From positions 15,934,001-15,998,000 of the forward strand of contig OU612075.1 in NCBI GenBank assembly GCA_914767715.1: 64,000 bases of DNA. The letters are read 5' to 3'. Shown in pieces: positions 45,130 through 59,100 of the stretch. The notes under the pieces were generated by a model. The model had not been told where the DNA came from. It made no database searches and saw only the letters and a list, made by a program, of their open reading frames with translations. This stretch comes from Membranipora membranacea (taxonomy: Eukaryota > Bryozoa > Gymnolaemata > Cheilostomatida > Membraniporidae). The stretch's first letter is position 1; the number at the start of each line of letters is the position of its first letter. The translations under genes were made by a program, and so were the position numbers.

Positions 45130-48100
45130 GGTCAGGTATTCATTTCGTGGATTGTGTCAATGAGGGTTTACATATCCCGCTCAGAGTCCCTCAGCCTGTC
45201 ATTTGATATATGGCAGAGATAATATTTATACCATGTGCAGGTCATTTAGGTTATTGCTGCTACTGTAGCCCAATTATTATACAAGTGACTGTGAATACTT
45301 GTTTGTCTTGTTATTCAAAGACTAGCTGCAAAAAAAGTTGTGTTTACAATAGGCCAATAACTGGTATCAACCTTCCATCTATTTTTTTCTTTTTTTTTAA
45401 ACTTTATCTTCATTGAAAGCAATCTGACTGACTGATTACAACCACCTGTGACCTTTGTCAAATAGCAGGACCTGTGCCTTATAACAAGATAATACAAGTG
45501 GAAAGTTCTCAAATTGATGTTCTCCATAGCTCAATTGTGAAATGTTATTGCTGAACCTTTCTTTCTAGAGAGGCAACTTTTTGTTTGTAGCCTACTCACA
45601 ATATTATTGAGCAATTTATTCGACCACAAAAAATGCCTATCCATGTAAATAAGTGTTACAAGACATTACCCCTTCATTCAGTCATACATCTGAAAACAAT
45701 TAAGCATTAAATTGGTGGACTGGACACTAATGTGGCTTATGAGCTCATAAATTGTTGCAGAGAAAGAATTTCAAAAACTGTTATCTTCTGGCGACTACCA
45801 CCATCACTAACAGGTGTTTTTTTGTCCACTTTCATCATCACGAAATAAACTTTAGTATAAAGAGAAAGACTGTCACCCATAATGATTTACTGTTGTTTTT
45901 CCACCTTCCAAAGCGCAACAACTTAGCCATTTGGATAATGCTGGTACCTCGGAATGATAAAAGAAAGAAGATGAAATAAGTTACCAATTGATAATAGAAA
46001 TCTGACACCAGCACAGACTTTTTATTATGCCATGGACATCACTGGTTTGGCTGTAATACAACTCTGGTCATTTCAGTGCACTTCCGCAGCTATGTAATAA
46101 AGAAGTATATGTATCAGCATAAATATCACAGCTGAACGAGAGCAATGAGGGAGTTCATTGACGAGAGGCTGAATATCATTAATCTTACAGCAGAATTGTT
46201 TTGTATGTGATTGTAGATAACAAAAGTGGAGCCAACCAACAAAAAAGAAATGGGCCATATATTCACTCATGAAACCAAAGTTTTCACCGCAGCAGTCAAG
46301 GTTGGTACTCCAGCCATGATGATGATACACAATATATGTCGATTTTGTATGCCTATCTAGATTCTTGTTTTGTATGGTCAATAGATTTATACACAGCTTG
46401 GAAATTATAAGCACACTGGCTCTGCAGACTGGTTCTAGACACAAGCTTCATCTGTCAAAATGATGAATCATCTCTTTAAATGATTGTCAATGTACCAGTT
46501 CTATGATTCAGCAGTATGTTTTAATGTATGGAGTCAACAATGTTGGCTGATTGTCACTTACACATTCCAATAAACCGACTGGCTGTGAGCCAGACAATCT
46601 GATCCTAAGCCCTAAGCCAATGAACAGTTTCTTCTTCTATTATTCATGAACGAGGGGTCCTAGGTACATTTCCACCCAAAAAACTTGGGACAATTGATTC
46701 ACAAAACAAAACTGCAACGATTTTTTGTTTCCAAAGTGTCAGCATCAGGTCTGAGACAACATTGGTGTTAAACATCTGAAATAGACCTTATAGTTGTGAA
46801 TAAAAAAGCAGGTCAAAAGCTGGGTATTGTTTGTCATAGATCGATCTGATTGTTGTTGACATTACCTCAGTACCCCGGCACTCAAAGATTAGTCAGTAGT
46901 TGGATAAGCTACATTGACACCCTCAGCGAAATCTCATAAACCTAGGTCTTCGCAGCATTTCAAACTATACATGTTTTGGATAGAATACGTTCCGGTTGCT
47001 GTTGAAACAAACAATTTCTGCTGTTATGAGTTACACCAATTTCTATGCGGCTGATGTTCAGCTCCACTTTAATATTGAAGTCTTTGTGTGCCGGTACTAG
47101 CCTTTAAAACCTTCTCGGTGCTTTGGAATGCTCCGTTCCAGGTGACTCAAACTGGCTTTTTGCCATAATAATAAAGCCCAAATCACAACCATTACTTTTT
47201 TCATGTGTGTTACAGAAGACACTGGCCTTTACAATATATAGTTATCTTTTAGAGTGCCTCCACGACCAGAACCTTGCCCCTCCCCAAAAGATTGCACTGC
47301 TTTAGAAAGTTTTTCCATTCGATAATTAACCAGATTGAGTTCTCGTAGATTTATATTACAGTTTAGGTATTGCAGTGGGGGAATGAAATAGAGAACCAGC
47401 TACCCTAATACCTAGTACATGCTCACTCATAACTTTGGGCTAATGGGTACAAGACCTGCTAAGTTTGACATTGTATCCATCAATGTCCATTACAATAATA
47501 CTGTAAAATTTCAAAAATGGATGCTATAACTTCCTGAAATGTAGCAGGATAAAATATACTCCTCCCATTATTTATTCTGCTCCTTGCAGGTCACTGACTG
47601 GTCATGACGTAATATTATTTCAGTCTATTGAACAAATTGGCTGTTGTGATAATAGCTTATATGGCACCTATAAAGAGAGTTTGGGCAACTAATCTTGAGC
47701 TAATCTACAGACTTCATGAAATCCCCCTATGGCTGTCAAAATTGATGAGACAATGGTGAATGTTTTTTTTCATTTTCCAGGTTGTGCAGGTGTTGCGGGC
47801 GTTAGTGGTATCCCTTTGTAAAACATTGGCAGTTAACCAAATCAAAACTAATTGTCACAATCAACAAGCCACTAAAGTTCCTTGATTGGATAATCATTAG
47901 TGCATATTATAGTTACCACCTTGACCTTGATAAAGCCAAAGATTATAAATTGATAAAGCTACAGCATTTCTATAATCTTGACTTTGTTCCTAATTGACAC
48001 AAAACCCAACTAGACATTCCCAACAATGGCATTCCACACAACATATCTGAAGCGAGAGGGCTTGTTGATATTCTGGTCTAACCCAGTGGTTTATCCAACA

Positions 48101-49131
48101 AATCATGCACTCACTCTGGAATCCATTTTCAAGTTTCCTCTCATGGCAATCAGCTTTTGCTCAAGAAAATTGAAATTCTTCTAACACCAGGCCTCAGTCT
48201 TAAAATACTTTATCAACTGTATTTTTAGAGCAAGCAGAAGGAAAACAGTTACTTCAAATGCCGATGAAATGGATTAATCCTACCCTACGCATCTGGAAGG
48301 GAATGACTGTCTTACTACAAGGTTTATGGAAATGCAACGGAATTGTAAGTTTTTTTCAAAAGAATGTTTCTAGATAACAGGCAATTTTACATTAGCTGTG
48401 ATAAATGAGCAGCAGACCAGGGAAATGATTTCTTCCTAATTGGTTGTAGAAACACACTGGCAATTATTACAAAGCGAATCGGCAAAGTGAAACATTAGCA
48501 AATCTAAGCATACAAGGTCGTTGTCATTTGATGCTGGTCAATTTCATCCAAATACTGAAATATTTAGATATCAATATTCCCGATAACCAATTGGTTTTAA
48601 TCTAGTGCAAACGTTTTGCTTTGACGTTTCACTTTTTAATAACCATCAGTGTGTTTCTACCTTTAGTCCCATGACCAGCTTGCTGATGAACAACCCATCG
48701 TTATGATAAGGAGTCAGGCAGCCATCTTATTCCAACGTTTTAAGTACATCTTAATACCAGAAAAATAAACCTGGGTTCTTATGCACAGTTATTCCGGTTA
48801 CTGCTGCCAAATCTGCTGTCATGGCCTAGCCCTTCTGTCACAGGTCTTTAGACTCCTTCCACCCCAAAAAACATGCACTAACCACGGCCAACATATTGGG
48901 CTGGACCGGTAGGAATATCGTGGTCCAACCAACTTAATCAATCCTGTGGGTAAAAATGCTAATTATGATTCAGCTAGGAGATAAGCTTTAGTAAAGTAAA
49001 TCTCTGTATGAGCATGGAAAAACAAGTTGACAACTCGCGCTTGCATCAACAAAGCGACCACCATACCATGCTTCATTGTTTAATTGAAATGATTCCTGTT
49101 CCAATGCAGGAATGACACCCTGTCCAAGTTA

Positions 49132-49185
49132 GTCTGAGCCCCCCAGACTTTTGTCCCTCGCACGACGCCCCCCCCCCCTCCCCGG
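49132..49185. repeat. Dispersed C-run repeat (AGTCTGAGCCCCC family)
   Basis: Counterpart of 8792-8840, with the C run broken by G and T residues. Confidence 0.7.
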
Positions 49186-49411
49186 CAAATTGTGACAAGA
49201 AACTGACTGGTAATTTGTTGGCTGCATGTCTTTATGCAAATTAGGTAAGCCGAGTTCGGTAGGGTGTTCCACTGAGTACCAGCGCTTCATGGGATGTAGG
49301 TTCTCATTAGTGTCAGGGTTGGCTTTGGAATGCTTGGACCCAGTGACCGGCGGTAGGTGTTCACTGCTTAGAAGTACCCATTGTGGCTTACATTAAGCGG
49401 TATATAAAAGA

Positions 49412-49414
<3 letters not shown>

Positions 49415-49477
<63 letters not shown>
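49415..49477. repeat. (ATT)n microsatellite
   Basis: About 21 ATT units, against about 8 at the matching site in copy A (9075-9098). Confidence 0.95.
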
Positions 49478-49478
<1 letters not shown>

Positions 49479-49914
49479 AAATCTAATCACACAGTAGTGA
49501 TCATGTGATGTGATTCTGGCAGTTTTATCCGACCTTTCATCATAGGGTGTTTCTTATCCTAGCAAGGTAAATTATCGTAGTATGTAGTATGTGTAGGGAT
49601 GGAAAGTTGTTCAAGTTTCAAATTTCAACGCTAGCAAACACTCACCAGATGCAAACAATCAGATTTGAAGAAATTACACCTGATCATCCGTTGAAACATG
49701 GCGAAAGCTCACATGCATCAAGGTGGTGGATAACAATAAATAAGTTATGATTTCTAGCTGGTCATATTTTTCTGACTAGTACACTTCACAATTTGTTACC
49801 TTCTCTAGTTAAGTTGACGCTGGACTGAACCTCAATAGTGATTTTAGAATAAACGATGCAAAGAATTCTATCCCTGTTATCAATGAAAATTATTTCCTTG
49901 TGCTCCTATGTTCC

Positions 49915-50060
49915 TTGTTAGCAACGCGAAAAATCTTCCTTGAGGGCAATGACAAGAATATTCCTTGCTAGCGTTGAGAGTAACATTCTTTGCTAGCAAT
50001 GAGAAAAATTTTCCTTGATAACAATGACAAGAATGTTCCTTGTTAGCATTGAACATGGTT
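49915..50060. repeat. Minisatellite, copy B version
   Basis: Shorter counterpart of 9350-9560 with the same GACAAGAATGTTCCTTG and TTGCTAGCAATGAGAAAAA elements. Confidence 0.7.
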
Positions 50061-52006
50061 TTTTTTTAATATTTTAATAGCAATGAGGATTATGCAACTT
50101 GCTTTTGCCCGGGGATTTTGTTTTTTTATCGACAGTAGTTATTGCTGACTATAGATAGACCTTCCGGGAATTCCAATAATCACGTGGTGTGCCCTTTAGT
50201 ATCTCTTTATTGACAGCAGAGGAATTCAAACCTGTTATGAGCCTAATTTGTTCATTGAGACCACTGAGAGCTTGAGCACTCATTTGTTACCTTGTACTTT
50301 TTCAGTTTAACTTGATCTCCTAGGAATAAGAATGTAAACTATGGTTTAGGCATTAGCCAAGTTATAAACAAAAAACTCAAATCATAAAAATTTACTTTGT
50401 TATTTGAAATTAACAAAAAATTGTACACTGTCATATAGCCTTTTTATGGTATCTAGATTCTCAACTATCTCACCTATCTCAAAATATTTATTTATAATGT
50501 CAGAGTTAAGCCATGCCGTCCTACCGCACACCTAGGTCCCTACATTATCCACAACACCCCTGTACAGGCAGCATCTGTCTCATGTCTTACAGAACCCTCT
50601 GTATACCTCAGGATGTTGTACGAGTGTTGGGTTGGACTAAGTATCTAAATTGTCACACAGCACAGGCTGCACTCACAACCCCTACGATTATACATGAAAT
50701 TGGCTACTGCCCTACAGAGCTGAACTTTTTCTGTGATATAAAATCCACAAGCCTCATATTTAAAACACTTTTCCAGTTAATTTTAGACTTCGGTCAGCTT
50801 TCTTTAGTCATCTACTGAGGAGAGGGGTACAAAACTTATCACATTATGTATCTAGTACACTATCCATGGATGAACTCTGGTCTGGCTGTATTTAAATTCA
50901 GGCCAATCCAGTGCGCATCTGCGGTGTTATACTGTACGGAGAAGTGTCTACATCATCTTATGTTTGTTTTTTTATCACAATGGTGAAATGACCAGTTTTG
51001 GGCGTCCCTCTTTTATATTGCTTCGGCCATAGAGATTTTTTGCAAACATCCTTTGTCACATCAACTGTTTATCACATCAAACTATTTTGCCTGAATACTA
51101 CCAGATAAGGCCCATTTTACTTGGTAAATAGAAATATTAATGCTGTGGAGCACATTTACGTCAATGAGAGAAAAAAGTCTTTGTTAGCAGTGGCGAGTGG
51201 AATCAGTTTACCACAGATAATTGTAGCTATGTCAATGAGCATTTTCAGTCCCTCCGGTATGCTCTCCGTGCTTGCTCTTTGGCCTCAGGTCCAGTGATTG
51301 TTTCCATTAAGGCCCAATGCTCTACTTCAACCTCTGTAAGTCATCAGATGTATAGTGTTGATTATAGTATCAGATTTGCAATCTTGCTCGTTGACATTTT
51401 GTTTTGTCTCAAGCCGGTAGAAGTGCCCAAAAAGTGTGCCTATTATAGTATACCTAGATTTAAATTTATATTCAAAATGAAGCAACTTTGTAAAGTGAGG
51501 GCCTATAAAGTGTTTGTTTCGTAGAATTGGGGATAGTTTATACTTTAGGGTGAGAAATGTGTGCCCTATAATTCGGTGAAGGTGCTCAACATACATTTTT
51601 TTCATGCCCAGTGCATACCATTATTTAAGAAGCCTCATAAGTCATGAGGCAGGAAGGCCCGGCAAGCTATTATTTCTACAAGTGGTTCACTAAATTGTTA
51701 ATTGAACTTGGTTGATCAAATAACCTACTCACCTATTGAGCTTAGATTTTATTTTTCAAAAAATGAAATGACTTATTATGCTTATTGGGATGATCATTAT
51801 ATCATTGCACATGGTCCATGCAGGAAAATACTCACATCAAATTCTTAAACAAAAGAACCAGATCCTCACTGAATTCTAAAACAATTTTGTCGCCAATATT
51901 ATGACACAGTTTTGTTCAGGAAAATTTCCAACACATCTTTTGTGTTTCAAAAACCTCATACAAAGCATAATCGAAATTTAGCCCAATTTACCATTGGCAA
52001 GACCCT

Positions 52007-52370
52007 AAACTACTGCTGCCTTTCATCCAAATTTGTGCTGATTGAATTCTGCATAGGTCCAAGATAATTAATTGAGACTTAAATCTCATAATTGTCACCT
52101 AATGGGCAAATAATTTGCACAAACTGATCTTCAAAATCAGGGCATGTAATCTACGCACCAGCTTATGACTTGTGCAGTTTACATTAGTAAAACGGTGACT
52201 ATGTCACCCTTGCCGGTAGATAATTAATTTCATACCCTAATTTTGACGATCAGTTTGTGCAAATTATTTGCTCATTAGGTGACAATGCTGAAATTGCAGC
52301 ATCATTTTATTAGTTTTGAGCTATACAGAATTCTATAAGCACACATTTGGCTGTGTGGCAGCATTGGTTT
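52007..52370. mobile_element. 364-bp palindromic fold-back element, second copy
   Basis: Same element as 24634-24996 in the same orientation, with matching ends (AAACTACTGCTGCC and GGCAGC...GGTTT) and inner inverted repeats at 52091-52286. It lies upstream of small BIR gene 2 of module B. The flanks differ from the first copy, which supports mobility rather than duplication with the module. Confidence 0.75.
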
Positions 52371-52656
52371 AAATCCAACAATGATTTCCTACTGGTATGG
52401 TCAGTTACTCAGGGCACCCAGATGGATAGTTTATAAGTATGTTGACGCCTCTATGTGTCTATTGATTATCCAACCCGACAACTTTTGCACTTGTTTGATG
52501 ATAAAACTCTTTTATCTTTTGATCTTTGATAAAACTGAGTCGATACAACCTGTACATAGTAAAACTTGAGTCGAAAGTATTTACAAGATTTGTGGTTTTA
52601 ATGGGCGGAGCTTTAACTCAAAGTATCCAATGGCATTACTTACTTTACTGGACTAC

Positions 52657-52707
52657 AGCCATAGAGTTATTATATAATAATAGTTAGTATATAATAACTC
52701 TATGGCT
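52657..52707. repeat. Perfect 20-bp inverted repeat
   Basis: AGCCATAGAGTTATTATATA and its reverse complement are separated by 11 bp, about 150 bp upstream of the likely start of transcription of the next gene. It could be a MITE remnant or a cruciform-forming site. Confidence 0.7.
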
Positions 52708-52786
52708 ACAGCTGATCTCTCTATACTAAAGTCTCTGTACTGGCTATATTAAACACATGATTGGGTGTAATTAAGTGTTGATCTGT

Positions 52787-52792
52787 TATAAG
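52787..52792 (+). promoter_or_regulatory. TATA-like element of small BIR gene 2 (module B)
   Basis: TATAAG about 110 bp upstream of the donor ending the predicted leader exon (52899). Weak but similarly placed to the module A promoter. Confidence 0.35.
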
Positions 52793-52899
52793 ATAATATA
52801 GGAGAAGGCTCAACCCATTTGTGGTTTACTTCTTGAAGCCACAACATCTGCAGATTACCAACATTTTGTGTCATCTTTTCTGCCATTTACAAACAACAG

Positions 52900-53120
52900 G
52901 TGAGTGCTATTAATGTCAGCAGATTAGTATTTGTAGCAGCATTGTGGTCTTGCTGATCATTGAAACTAGACGATCCTCCTTCCAGTATATTGCTGTTGTT
53001 CATTCTACAAGTTTGTTTGAAAGAGATATTTTGTGGGCGAGAATTTTTTATGCATGCACTTTGTAAAGTTCACAGCCATAGTAACCTGCCATAGAGTTTC
53101 CTTATCTAATATTTTTCTAG
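52900..53120 (+). other. 5' leader intron of small BIR gene 2 (module B)
   Basis: GTGAGT donor at 52900 and TTTTTCTAG acceptor ending 53120. The ATG follows three bases later. Confidence 0.6.
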
Positions 53121-53123
53121 GCC

Positions 53124-54291
53124 ATGGCTTCTAGCTACTTAGATGGGAAGAACTTCACTAGATATCTGGATGATGTATGCTCATTCAGGGATGCTGGACA
53201 GGCCTTCACAGGCATTGCCAGTGAATATGGCAGAGCTGGCCTGCATTTATCGGAGGGCCGAATAAAATGCAGAGATTGTGGGCTCAATTTAGATTTAAAA
53301 GATGTCAAGCTGTGTTGTCCGAGAAAGCAGCATTGTAGAGCATTCCCAAACTGTAAATATTTGGCAGAGACATTCGCCCCGGACCACGCAGCAACAATAT
53401 CTACAAGTTTACTACATGGCAAAGGTGAGATACCACTTCTTAATTAGGATTATTCAAAACAAGGAACTCAGTGACCCAAGTACTGTTGCGCTATGACATT
53501 GATCTCTTGCCTATTAGTATATGTTGGCTTTTTGCTACTCTGAATACTGTATCTTACCTTCTATTCATAATAGAACAATACAGCAAAAAGCCATCGTTGA
53601 TTTTTCATTTCACAAGCTGGAGCTGATTGTAATTTGAGTAAAACATATTTATATGGAATGATTGTTAAGAACTCTTTGAATATTTTTTACTGATCAATTG
53701 TTTACATTATAACAAAAGCTTCATTATGCACTGATTTCTATTTATTCCATCAAAGTTGTTCTTGATTGTCTAGCTCGCGCTAAAAGCCAAAACATACAGA
53801 CATCGAGTCCTATAATATAACAAAAAAATCTTGGGTAACAGATTATGTAACGTAATTCTAATTTATTCAATTTTAGGGATAACTGATGATGAGAATGGCA
53901 AGGGACAGGGACAGGTGAGTGAGGGTGTTGCGCTGACTTTAAAATTGTATGTTATGTACGAGGGCAAATGTGCGTTCTGCAAACTTGAATTTACTTTGAC
54001 TTGGCTCTTGTTTACGCGATCTACTTTTTTGATGTTTTTCAAGACACTTTATTGTCTACTGTAATCAATTCAGTGGTGTTCATAAAAGACAAATAATGAA
54101 TTGTGTGTCAACAAAATAGAATAATAGTAGTAATTGCAGAGCAGGAAGAAGGTACATACTTAGCTATAGCAAACTAGACACAACTCAAATGCTCTCTATT
54201 GCAGGTGCTGACAGCTGACAGAAGATTGGTGGAGAGTTTGAAATTGATGATCCAAGGACGCTGTACAAGTGGTTACCACAACCAGAATTAA
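53124..54291 (+). CDS. Small single-BIR-like protein, gene 2 of module B
   Basis: Three exons (53124-53424, 53877-53914, 54205-54291; phases 1 and 0) give 141 aa, parallel to 11904-13421. The BIR-like centre is Cys49, Cys52, His70, Cys77, spacing C-x2-C-x17-H-x6-C, with the adjacent Cys pair in a Leu-Cys-Cys-Pro motif and no core Trp. The run Ala-Phe-Thr-Gly-Ile-Ala-Ser-Glu-Tyr before it is identical in the paralogue. The linker exon is unlike the paralogue's, whereas the last exon keeps Ala-Asp near its start and ends Gly-Tyr-His-Asn-Gln-Asn. The linker therefore looks free to vary while both ends are constrained. A small BIR-superfamily protein; interaction with the neighbouring IAP is only inferred from linkage. 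Confidence 0.82.
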
Positions 54292-54406
54292 ATCATTATT
54301 TGCAGCAGGGCAACCAGAATGAGAGGATGAGAATAATATTTTTCACTGCAGTGAGCATTCATCTATTTTTTCTTTCCATGTCTTCTTTTTTTGTTAAAAA
54401 TGAATA

Positions 54407-54412
54407 ATAAAA
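54407..54412 (+). terminator. Poly(A) signal of small BIR gene 2 (module B)
   Basis: AATAAA 115 bp after the stop codon. Confidence 0.55.
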
Positions 54413-56195
54413 CAATTTTGAAATTCATACCATAAAAGTATTATAGAAACCCTAAATAGACCAAGTATGGAAATATTAGTTGCTGACACATACAAAACGT
54501 TTACCTTTAAAATATCTCAACGAAAAACAGGCAGCAGTTATGCATATGATTATCATCATTACCTTTGTTCTACAACTCTACAGGAACAAATCTCACAACA
54601 GATTAATTTTTAGATTCGATGTCACATCGCATTCCAACATTTCATTGTAACTCCCAGGGTGAAGAGAACATTAGGAGTTGTGATGAATTATCAAGTGCTT
54701 TCTGATAATTGTCCTCTAATCCTTGAATACAGAGATACACTTCTGAGCTTGTGTAATTTTGTTTTTTTGAGAGAGTTTATTTGCTGGAACATTGATCCTT
54801 GTTTGACTTGATGTGGTGGATGTGCACATTCTTTGACTTCCTTACATGTACTGAACTATTCAAGGGTGTGTGTACACAAGGATTTAAAAGCGCAATGCAA
54901 ATATAAACCAAAGCATTGGCAATAATAAACTCTTTGGTCATTATCCTAGGTCATCAATAACAAGTCAGCCCTATTTATTCTTAATTAATCTATTTATTCA
55001 GTGTAGTTATAGCTCTTTTCCGCATGCTGGAAATTATGACAACTTAGCTTTGTCGCACAGCTACTTTTTTCGTTTCGGGAGCCCCAAGTAAGTAGCAGCG
55101 TGACAGGGCTAATGACAGCTGATCTGATATCAAAGTACTACGGAAATATTTTGTTAAAAAACTGGATAACCTTTTTATTTAATAATCTATAATTTGTCAA
55201 CACCTCATTGTTATTATATTCTCTATTGTGCTCTCATCATGGTGGGAGTTTATTCCTACTGATATATGAATCTCATCCTGATCTTCCCTTGTTGATCAGA
55301 TAGAGATATATCATTTTGTCCCGGTCAACGGAATTCATGGGACGCAGGATCGGGCATTGAAATAAAAGGCTGTTTGTCTTGATACTTCACGCATAGCTAC
55401 AAGATAACAAAAGGCTGCATATTTTGTGTTTTGGTGATTTTGCCTTTAACGCTACTGAATAAATCTAACGCTACCGGCAAAAGAAAGGGTTTTTGGTGAT
55501 GAGATGGGTAACAGGTACATTTTGTACAGATACCACGCTATAAGAACACAATGCAATCCATGTAAAGGCTTTAATATAACACTCTCCTTGTTGCTTCCAT
55601 GCCTAAAATAATCAGTAGTTTAGTACGCTCTAGCACTGTTTTGACCCCTAATGACCGTTAAACATGTTCTCCAGTGAAAAAACCAAAGGAAGGTAATCAG
55701 AGTGTCAGAGCCCATTCTCTAGCCTTTATTTCCTGATCTGCTACATATAAAAAGTTATTCATTATTCTAGCAAGGAGCAACTCCTTGATTCAAGTCATAC
55801 TTCCTCTTTGTGCCTGCTATTGATTGTAGTTCAGTGTGGTGTTTAAATGGGCATTCAATATATTCACATGGCAGGTCTGATGAAGTATGTTTGTTACAGC
55901 AAAATTCTGATTAACGCAGATGATACTGGTTCTGAACGAATTATAAATGGAAAACTAGCTCAGGTTCTATCCTGCCCAATGGAAATTACCTAACCCGTTT
56001 TTATTACCCTATGAATGAAAAGCGTTGTACAGCTTTTCCACACATCATCAACACTCCCCATGACCTGTTTTATCAGCAATTTATTTGAAGGGACAGGATG
56101 TCTGGGTGATTTTGATTTTTTGGTGTAAAATAAGCTATTGCTGTTATGATTCAGTCAGGAAAATCAAAGAGTTCACGATAACTGGATGAGACGAT
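54413..56195. other. Intergenic, no gene seen
   Basis: 1.8 kb of AT-rich spacer between gene 2 and the large IAP of module B. The equivalent spacer in module A is under 1 kb. No repeat family or RNA gene was recognised. Confidence 0.5.
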
Positions 56196-59100
56196 ATGGG
56201 ATTCTTAGCATTTCGATCCTTCAGATCCAGATTGAAGGCTGGTCTGGTAAGATACACATCGAAATATTCCTAAAGTTTCTAGATGTTGATGTTGCTGTTG
56301 TTGGTGTCGTTATATTAACAACTTTTTCATGTTCATAATCACAATCTTTGTTCACCTTCTCTTTAGTTAATCAAGTTTGATGTTGCTAGCTTGATACTTC
56401 TAGTGTAAATGAGACTCACTAGGTGGGAAACCAGTAAATAGCACCAAGCAGTTAAAATGCTGGGAAAACACTGATGAGTGTAATCGTTTTCCACGATTGA
56501 TATGATTGGTCAATCCTTTAGTGGATTATTCCATGACGCTGGTAGTTAGCCTGTTACCCACCTATTTTAGATTTTTTTAAGGGTGGTGTATAGTCTCTCG
56601 CAGAACACTGATAAGAAATAAGGAAATATTATATTGATTTTATTATCGTAGCCAGACATGCCATACATACATGTAGGTCATTGTTTGATATGAATGGTGA
56701 ACACGCAATTTGATCAGCTCAAACTTCTGTGTATGAATATAAAGAGCTAGGATACTTGGCTGTACAAATAATGATACACACATGTTAAGTTAAAAAACAC
56801 CCCTATCTACCCAGGTCTGAGTGATATCCTCTTGACATTGATATTTATATCCATTGTGTTTTATTTTATCATTGCTCTCTAGATTTATGACATATTGACA
56901 CCTGAGTACACATTGAGTACCTAGCAGACATTGGTGCTTTGTCTATGGGAGTCCCTTACAGCATAACTGATTCATTATAGTTGCAAAAAGCCTATCCGAT
57001 ATATGAACTTAGGCAGAGTAGAATACTGTAATAGTAATATAATTTTTTGTATTGACAGGGGTGGCGGAAGTCAAAGAATTATATTAAAAGCCGAAGCTCT
57101 AGCCCATTAGGCCTACAGGAGTCGGAGTCACAAGAGGATATCAACAATAATCCTGGGTGTTCTGAGGCGTTGGGTACACAACGCCAACCAATCGATGTAT
57201 GTGTGATATAAACAATCATGGAGTTATTAATAATACCATACCAATTGCTCCCTTTTACTACCCTTTGCCCACATTGCATATCTTGTAAAGGATAATTCTC
57301 AATTCAGTTGGGTATTAACGCAAGATTTTTTAACCGAAAAACCATTGAAGACATTTTGCAGCATCCAAATTTTTACCCGCCATGACGAATTCTGCTACCA
57401 AGCATTGACAGTCTCGTTCATAGAAACTATTGTTCATTGAAGATCTCTTTGAGGCAACAAGATCCTCAACTTAACTGTGAGCAGCAAAAAAGCTCAAAAA
57501 CAGACAGTAAGAGCCAGAAGAGGGACAGACATCAAAAGAAGTGGCCATGGCACAAAAAGAAAGGAGATGAAGAAAGCAAAGCGATTGGGATTGCAACTTT
57601 AACTACTGACCATGCAGCTGGCGCATCTGTCAAACCAGAACAGACCACCCTTGAAGTTACAACCACTGCCCACCTAGAAGATGATTTGACAACCAATTCA
57701 AATTATGCGACTGAACTCGATGAAACCAACGCCAATTTTGAAACCGAAGGCAAAAAAGATAACGATGAAGATGAAAGAATATTCCCATGGGATTTGCAAA
57801 TGTTGTTGGATCGAAAAAGTTCTTTGAGAATATCCCCAGTCCCCGATTTGCCCTCTGGTTCCCCAATTAGAGGTGGCTATATCACGGTTCATTATCTTGA
57901 GGGAATAGATCAACTCAGATATGACAATCATATCGATAGATTGGCCACATATGCTAAAAAATTTCAATCGGTTTTTATGACAGGATGCGAACTGGCTACA
58001 GCTGGTTTTATAAGCGCCTCATTCACAACAAAAAGCCCTGATCAGGTCTTGTGCGTCTGGTGTGGCCTCACACTATGGGAGTTTGGCGACCATGTCAATG
58101 CTATAGCGATTCATCAGTCCCACAACCAAAGAAACTGCAGTTTTCTTCATAGGCTCTCACAAGGTGGGCACCACAGCGTGGTATGCATGTTATGATAATT
58201 ATCTTTTATCTCAATGGTGGGTGTAAAATTTAAAGAATGGCTGAGAAAATATTTACTGCATATAATTGTGACATATCATTACACTGATCAGTGATTTACC
58301 ATTGCATGTATATCTGTGATCAATTTGTCATTTTGCTTGAGAATCACCACAAGGATTTAGGTGTGACTATCTATAATATTGATTTCTAGAATTTGGGGCA
58401 ACAAATGACGTAATCAGACTAAATTGACTTCAACAATCAAAGATACACATCTTAGTGCTATCTCTTAATTAATGGAAAGTGTTATCACAAGTCATGTGAC
58501 CTGCAACTGTTAGCAAAGGAAGCAAATTGACCAGTATTATGTGCATCTATCTAAACATGATAAAATTGTGAAGATTGTCTAAATAATAAACCTATAAATC
58601 CAAGTGTAAGCATGATGATATGCCACGTAGCTCCCTAACTAACGTCATCATGTTACAAAACACAACACGGTATGATACAGAATGGATGTAATATAAATTC
58701 CAGTTGCTGACTCAAGCCGTGAAACACCAGCACAGTCAGAGCAGGGAGTTCTTGTAACCCGCGCTACTCAGGATAACTCGGAGTCTTTAGCATTATCTGG
58801 GGACAAGAAGGAGGTTTATCTGAAGCTTGAAGAAAAGATGTGAGTCACACTACACTACTACCAAATTAAGACACAAGCCAAAATTATTGGTCGTATGGAT
58901 TTTCATTAAGATTCTATAGCTTTAATACCGGTATGGTTTTCAAAATACCCGAATGTGAAGGTAAGAATAATAGTAAACATTTTGTGAATGTAAAAAAAAG
59001 AAGATTTTGTATTTTAGTCATTAGTTTAGTCATTCAACCATTCAATATGTTGCCGTGTAACTTTTTGATGATCTTATTGTAGGCTTTCTTGCATTTACAA

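Larger units (their letters stand above)
43774..51624. repeat. Long non-coding repeat, copy B
   Basis: Continuous counterpart of 2-4513 plus 7766-11155; the two parts join directly at about 48082. Differences from copy A include loss of the 2747-3040 segment, a palindromic insertion at 45099, an added ~60 bp near 48535, a longer ATT run and ~200 bp inserted near 49720-49920. No gene found; its short ORFs mirror those of copy A. Confidence 0.9.

Noticed and set aside
46073-46444. 123-aa minus-strand ORF, shorter version at 2320-2577
   Set aside because: Lies in the long non-coding repeat and is interrupted in copy A. No recognisable domain or splice evidence.
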